Source: an uncultured Acidobacteriota bacterium (GTDB lineage: Bacteria > Acidobacteriota > UBA6911 > RPQK01 > JAJDTT01). Taken from it: a stretch of 64,000 nt of DNA. The DNA lies in the NCBI GenBank assembly GCA_951812665.1, contig CATOST010000018.1, forward strand, positions 186,001 to 250,000, written 5' to 3'. Position numbers and translations under genes: made by a program. Below the pieces are notes generated by a model, which did no database searches, was not told the origin of the DNA, and worked only from the letters and a program-made list of their open reading frames with translations. Below are positions 61,836-64,000 of this stretch, piece by piece. How positions within the stretch are numbered: position 1 is the first letter of the stretch; every line of letters starts with the position of its first letter.

Positions 61836-62827
61836 GACAAAATGCCATCCCAATTGTGATCCTGATCTGCTGTCTACTGGTGCTGCAGGGGCAATCCCCC
61901 GTCCAGTTGGATTCCCAGGTGGATCTGCCCCAGGTCACCGTGGGAGATCTGATTCGCTTCACGCTGACGGTGACGGCGGTCCCCGGCGTGGAAGTGGAAT
62001 TGCCGGAGCCGGAGCTGGACTTGGGCGAGTTCGAGGTCCTCGGCCAAGAGGTCGCGGGTCCGGTCGAGGAGGAAGGGAATCGGGTCTGGACCGTGGCCTA
62101 CACTCTGGCTCTCTACGAAACGGGCAGTTTCGAGATTCCACCGGTCCCGGTGGGTTACCGTGGCGACGGGATCCAAGCCGGCTCGGTCCGGACCCAGGAG
62201 CATTCGATTCGGGTCGAGAGCACTCTGTCGGACGATTCCAAGGACATCCTCGACATCAAGGGACCGCTGGAGATTCCGCGAAGCCTCTGGTCGCTGTGGC
62301 CCTGGTTCGCCGCCGCCCTGGGCCTGGCGGCCCTGATCCTCCTGTATCTTCGCCGAAGAGGCGGGGAGGCTCCGTCAGCGGTATCCCGCAAACCCCGGCT
62401 CCCGCCTTATGACGAGGCGTATCAGGCGCTCTGCCGCCTGCGGGACTCGGGACTTCCGGAAGAGGGTCAGCTGAAGCCCTATTTCACGCGGCTCTCGGAG
62501 ATCATCCGCCGCTACCTGGAACGGCGGTATCCGATTCAAGCCATGGAATCGACGACCACGCAGGTCCTGGACCAACTGCGGAAGATGGCTCTCGCCCTGG
62601 ATAAACTGCAACTGTTTCGGGATTTCTTTCCTTGCTGCGATCTGGTCAAATTCGCCAAATACACCCCCCCGGTCGCGGAGCAGGAGCGAGTGACGAAGCT
62701 GGCCTTCCGGATTCTGGAGGTCACCCGCCCGGCGGAACCGGTTCTATCGGCCGCCCCGCAGTCCGCGCCGGAGACCGGTGAACGTCTGCCAGGGGATCGC
62801 CGCTACGGGCAAGACGATACACATTAG
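61832..62827 (+). CDS. BatD-like membrane protein (DUF4381-type C-terminus)
   Basis: A 331-residue protein with a signal peptide (IPIVILICCLLVLQGQSPVQ), a periplasmic beta-sandwich of about 140 residues (VTVGDLIRFTLTVTAVPGVE; TLALYETGSFEIPPVPVGYR), a membrane helix at 155-175 (LWPWFAAALGLAALILLYLR), and a cytoplasmic helical part (YFTRLSEIIRRYLERRYPIQ). This is the layout of short BatD-type proteins in MoxR operons. It probably links the cytoplasmic VWA proteins to the envelope. It overlaps the DUF58 gene by four bases and is followed by a small gene rather than directly by batA. Confidence 0.8.
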   Translation: MRQNAIPIVILICCLLVLQGQSPVQLDSQVDLPQVTVGDLIRFTLTVTAVPGVEVELPEPELDLGEFEVLGQEVAGPVEEEGNRVWTVAYTLALYETGSFEIPPVPVGYRGDGIQAGSVRTQEHSIRVESTLSDDSKDILDIKGPLEIPRSLWSLWPWFAAALGLAALILLYLRRRGGEAPSAVSRKPRLPPYDEAYQALCRLRDSGLPEEGQLKPYFTRLSEIIRRYLERRYPIQAMESTTTQVLDQLRKMALALDKLQLFRDFFPCCDLVKFAKYTPPVAEQERVTKLAFRILEVTRPAEPVLSAAPQSAPETGERLPGDRRYGQDDTH

Positions 62828-62838
62828 AGGAGGTCATC

Positions 62839-63159
62839 ATGGTTCCTGTTCCCCCGATTTTGCTTGGGGCTCTGATCGACGCTGTGGTCACGGCCGTTAC
62901 GAAAGTCATTGACAAGCGAATGGGCAGAGACACAGGGTCCGGCATCGATGCGGCAGATGTGCGCCAGGCGTTCGATGAGGCCACGACGACCCTGCACGAC
63001 GACTTGGCTCAGATCCGGGAGGCTATTGCGTCGCGTCCCACGAGCGAAGCCCTGCAATCGACCATCCGCGATCTGGAATCTCGGATCTATCGGGCCTTGG
63101 CAGTACAAGCCGTCGGCATCGTGGGGATGGTTGCGGCCCTCCTGTGGGTCTTCGGATGA
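62839..63159 (+). CDS. Small membrane-anchored coiled-coil protein, unknown
   Basis: A 106-residue protein with AGGAGG six bases before the ATG. The N-terminus is hydrophobic (VPPILLGALIDAVVTAVTKV). Residues 35-80 form a charged helix with heptad character (VRQAFDEATTTLHDDLAQIR, ALQSTIRDLESRIYRAL), and the C-terminus is a membrane helix (VQAVGIVGMVAALLWVFG). The layout resembles small phage-type or membrane-scaffold proteins. It lies between the BatD-like gene and batA, where Bat operons normally have no such gene, and just upstream of a structured RNA. The two may have entered together. Function unknown. Confidence 0.7.
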   Translation: MVPVPPILLGALIDAVVTAVTKVIDKRMGRDTGSGIDAADVRQAFDEATTTLHDDLAQIREAIASRPTSEALQSTIRDLESRIYRALAVQAVGIVGMVAALLWVFG

Positions 63160-63188
63160 GGATCGTGTGCAGGATCACGGCCGTGCAG

Positions 63189-63209
63189 ATTCTCCCACCG
63201 AGTGGGAAT
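63189..63209 (+). terminator. Hairpin after the small gene
   Basis: ATTCTCCCAC-CGA-GTGGGAAT: a 7- to 8-bp stem with a three-base loop 30 bases beyond the stop of the small gene. There is no run of T's, so it may be a weak terminator, an RNA-stabilising structure or part of the RNA domain that follows. Confidence 0.45.
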
Positions 63210-63227
63210 TCAAAGCTGACCGCCGGC

Positions 63228-63425
63228 GGGTCCGAAACCGGTAGAGTGGACCCCTGGGGCCATAGCAGTCCGTGGTGAAAGTCCCGCGAGCACCGAGACC
63301 GTTCCTGCGCCCGCCGGACAAGGCGAGATTCGGGTGCATACCGGGAGTATGTGAGCCGATAGCAACGCCGTCCGCCGGGATGCAGGGACGGTCGAATGCC
63401 GTGATGACTTTTGCCACGGGCTGAT
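63228..63425 (+). ncRNA. Structured RNA, HEARO/omega-RNA-like, without a nuclease gene
   Basis: The region folds strongly. Bases 63266-63283 (CAGTCCGTGGTGAAAGTC) pair with 63406-63423 in an unbroken 18-bp helix with three G-U pairs. Inside it are GGAC (63316-63319) with GTCC (63370-63373), a two-tier hairpin TCGG-gtg-CATAC/GTATG-tgag-CCGA (63330-63359) and ACGG/CCGT (63388-63402). Just outside is GGGTCC/GGACCC (63228-63253). Conserved-looking blocks GGTGAAAGTCC, AAGGCGAG and CCGGGAG...GTGAGCC remind me of HEARO, the guide RNA of IscB nucleases. That match is from memory. No protein frame explains the region, no IscB or TnpB gene is near, and batA starts 65 bases downstream. Confidence 0.6.
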
Positions 63426-63490
63426 AGAGAACCTCGATTCGGACAATTGGAGATCTACGACCTGATTTCGCTTTGCCCCGGGAATTGACC

Positions 63491-64000
63491 ATGTCGTACC
63501 GTTTCGCGGATCCCTGGTTTCTCAGCCTGCTGTTGATCCTTCCCCTGGTCCTGGTCTGGACCCTGAGGCGGGCGGGCCGCCGGAACTCCAGTCTGCGGTT
63601 TCCGCATGTGGGATCTCTCAAGAAGGCCTACAAGCCCATGGCGGCCCGTTCCCGCCATTTTCTTTTCGCCCTTCGGTTGATCGCCCTGGGGCTTCTGGTT
63701 CTCGCCGCGGCCCGGCCCCAGAGTGGCGCCACGCGTGAGGAGGTGACGGCGGAAGGGATCGATATCGTTCTGGCATTGGATCTGTCCAGTTCCATGCTGG
63801 CCCAGGACATCGAGCCGGACCGGATCGAGGCGGCGAAGCAGGTGGCCGCCGATTTCATCCGCCGCCGGACCAACGACCGCATCGGCCTGGTGGTCTTCGC
63901 CAGCCACGGGTTTGTCCAATGTCCCCTGACCCTGGATTACGGGATTCTTCTGGATTTCCTGGACGAGCTGAAGGTGGGCCTGCTGGACGACGGGACCGCC
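63491..64000 (+). CDS. BatA-like VWA-domain membrane protein (3' end outside window)
   Basis: ATG at 63491 opens a frame that is still open at the window edge (170 codons visible). The start MSYRFADPWFLSLLLILPLV with an early membrane helix is the usual N-terminus of BatA/BatB proteins. A second helix follows at about 58-76 (HFLFALRLIALGLLVLAAAR), then a VWA domain with metal-ion site DLSSS near residue 97 (IDIVLALDLSSSM), and RTNDRIGLVVFASHGFVQCP. It is the last visible gene of the MoxR operon. Bat proteins act in the envelope with MoxR; the name comes from Bacteroides aerotolerance, though the mechanism is unsettled. Confidence 0.9.
   Translation, partial: MSYRFADPWFLSLLLILPLVLVWTLRRAGRRNSSLRFPHVGSLKKAYKPMAARSRHFLFALRLIALGLLVLAAARPQSGATREEVTAEGIDIVLALDLSSSMLAQDIEPDRIEAAKQVAADFIRRRTNDRIGLVVFASHGFVQCPLTLDYGILLDFLDELKVGLLDDGTA

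Noticed and set aside
63228-63425. Structured RNA as part of a group II intron
   Set aside because: No domain V hairpin, no intron-encoded reverse transcriptase, and too short for an intron; the fold is closed by its own 18-bp helix.

Overview
The window looks like chromosome from a high-GC member of the Acidobacteriota. That is an inference from gene content (a DUF5916 protein, Tat-exported sugar isomerases, RraA, a MoxR/DUF58/Bat cluster, a TolB-M28 peptidase) and not a phylogenetic result. Most genes are ordinary chromosomal genes in short operons. One mobile-element island of about 15 kb sits in the middle.

Layout. 1-8.7 kb: end of a DUF5916 protein, a Gfo/Idh/MocA oxidoreductase, then a minus-strand cluster (small membrane protein, galU, a glucuronokinase-like GHMP kinase, a 2-hydroxyacid dehydrogenase), an EEP-family hydrolase and a VKOR protein. 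Two sets of palindromic repeats lie between genes. 8.7-12.4 kb: a gluconokinase-like FGGY kinase and 6-phosphogluconate dehydrogenase, whose last codons and stop come from an IS relic. 12.6-26.1 kb: a HicB-like protein, a Tat-exported isomerase and a copper/silver export locus. The locus has tolC-cusB-cusA plus a secreted orphan and a NosL-like protein on the minus strand. Divergent from these is an NtrC-type regulator, its kinase and a Cu P-type ATPase. A sigma-54 promoter reads toward tolC, so the two-component system probably drives the efflux operon. 26.1-27.7 kb: a TPM-domain protein, a nucleotidyltransferase and a broken lemA.

28.0-42.9 kb: the nested island. An IS630 element (TA target duplication) is split by two IS1634-family elements placed end to end. 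One of these is in turn split, exactly at its first catalytic Asp, by a 2.2-kb element encoding a ribbon-helix-helix protein and a large serine recombinase. To the right lie an IS1634 fragment, an IS4-like fragment, a decayed secreted HNH nuclease gene, an IS3 orfA and two tail-to-tail ISAs1-type elements whose transposases carry a DruA-like (DUF4338) N-terminus. The island is bordered by the 5' part of one lemA and the 3' part of a second, diverged lemA.

43.2-64 kb: ordinary genes resume. They include a TrmI-like tRNA methyltransferase, a TolB-M28-PDZ peptidase, tRNA-Asp with a clear promoter, an MFS carrier, ornithine cyclodeaminase and aminotransferase, an ankyrin-repeat protein, a broken formylglycine-generating-enzyme-like gene with an AAC-rich tail, a cytochrome-c-tailed secreted protein, an Nramp transporter, RraA, a second Tat isomerase, and a MoxR-DUF58-BatD-BatA operon. 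Inside that operon, just before batA, is a highly structured RNA (an unbroken 18-bp closing helix) that resembles the HEARO/omega-RNA family of IscB nucleases but has no IscB gene nearby.

Most interesting items: the orphan structured RNA at 63.2-63.4 kb, the minimal serine-recombinase element with a 2-bp core at 30.0-32.3 kb, the facing lemA remnants, and the IS-derived end of gnd.
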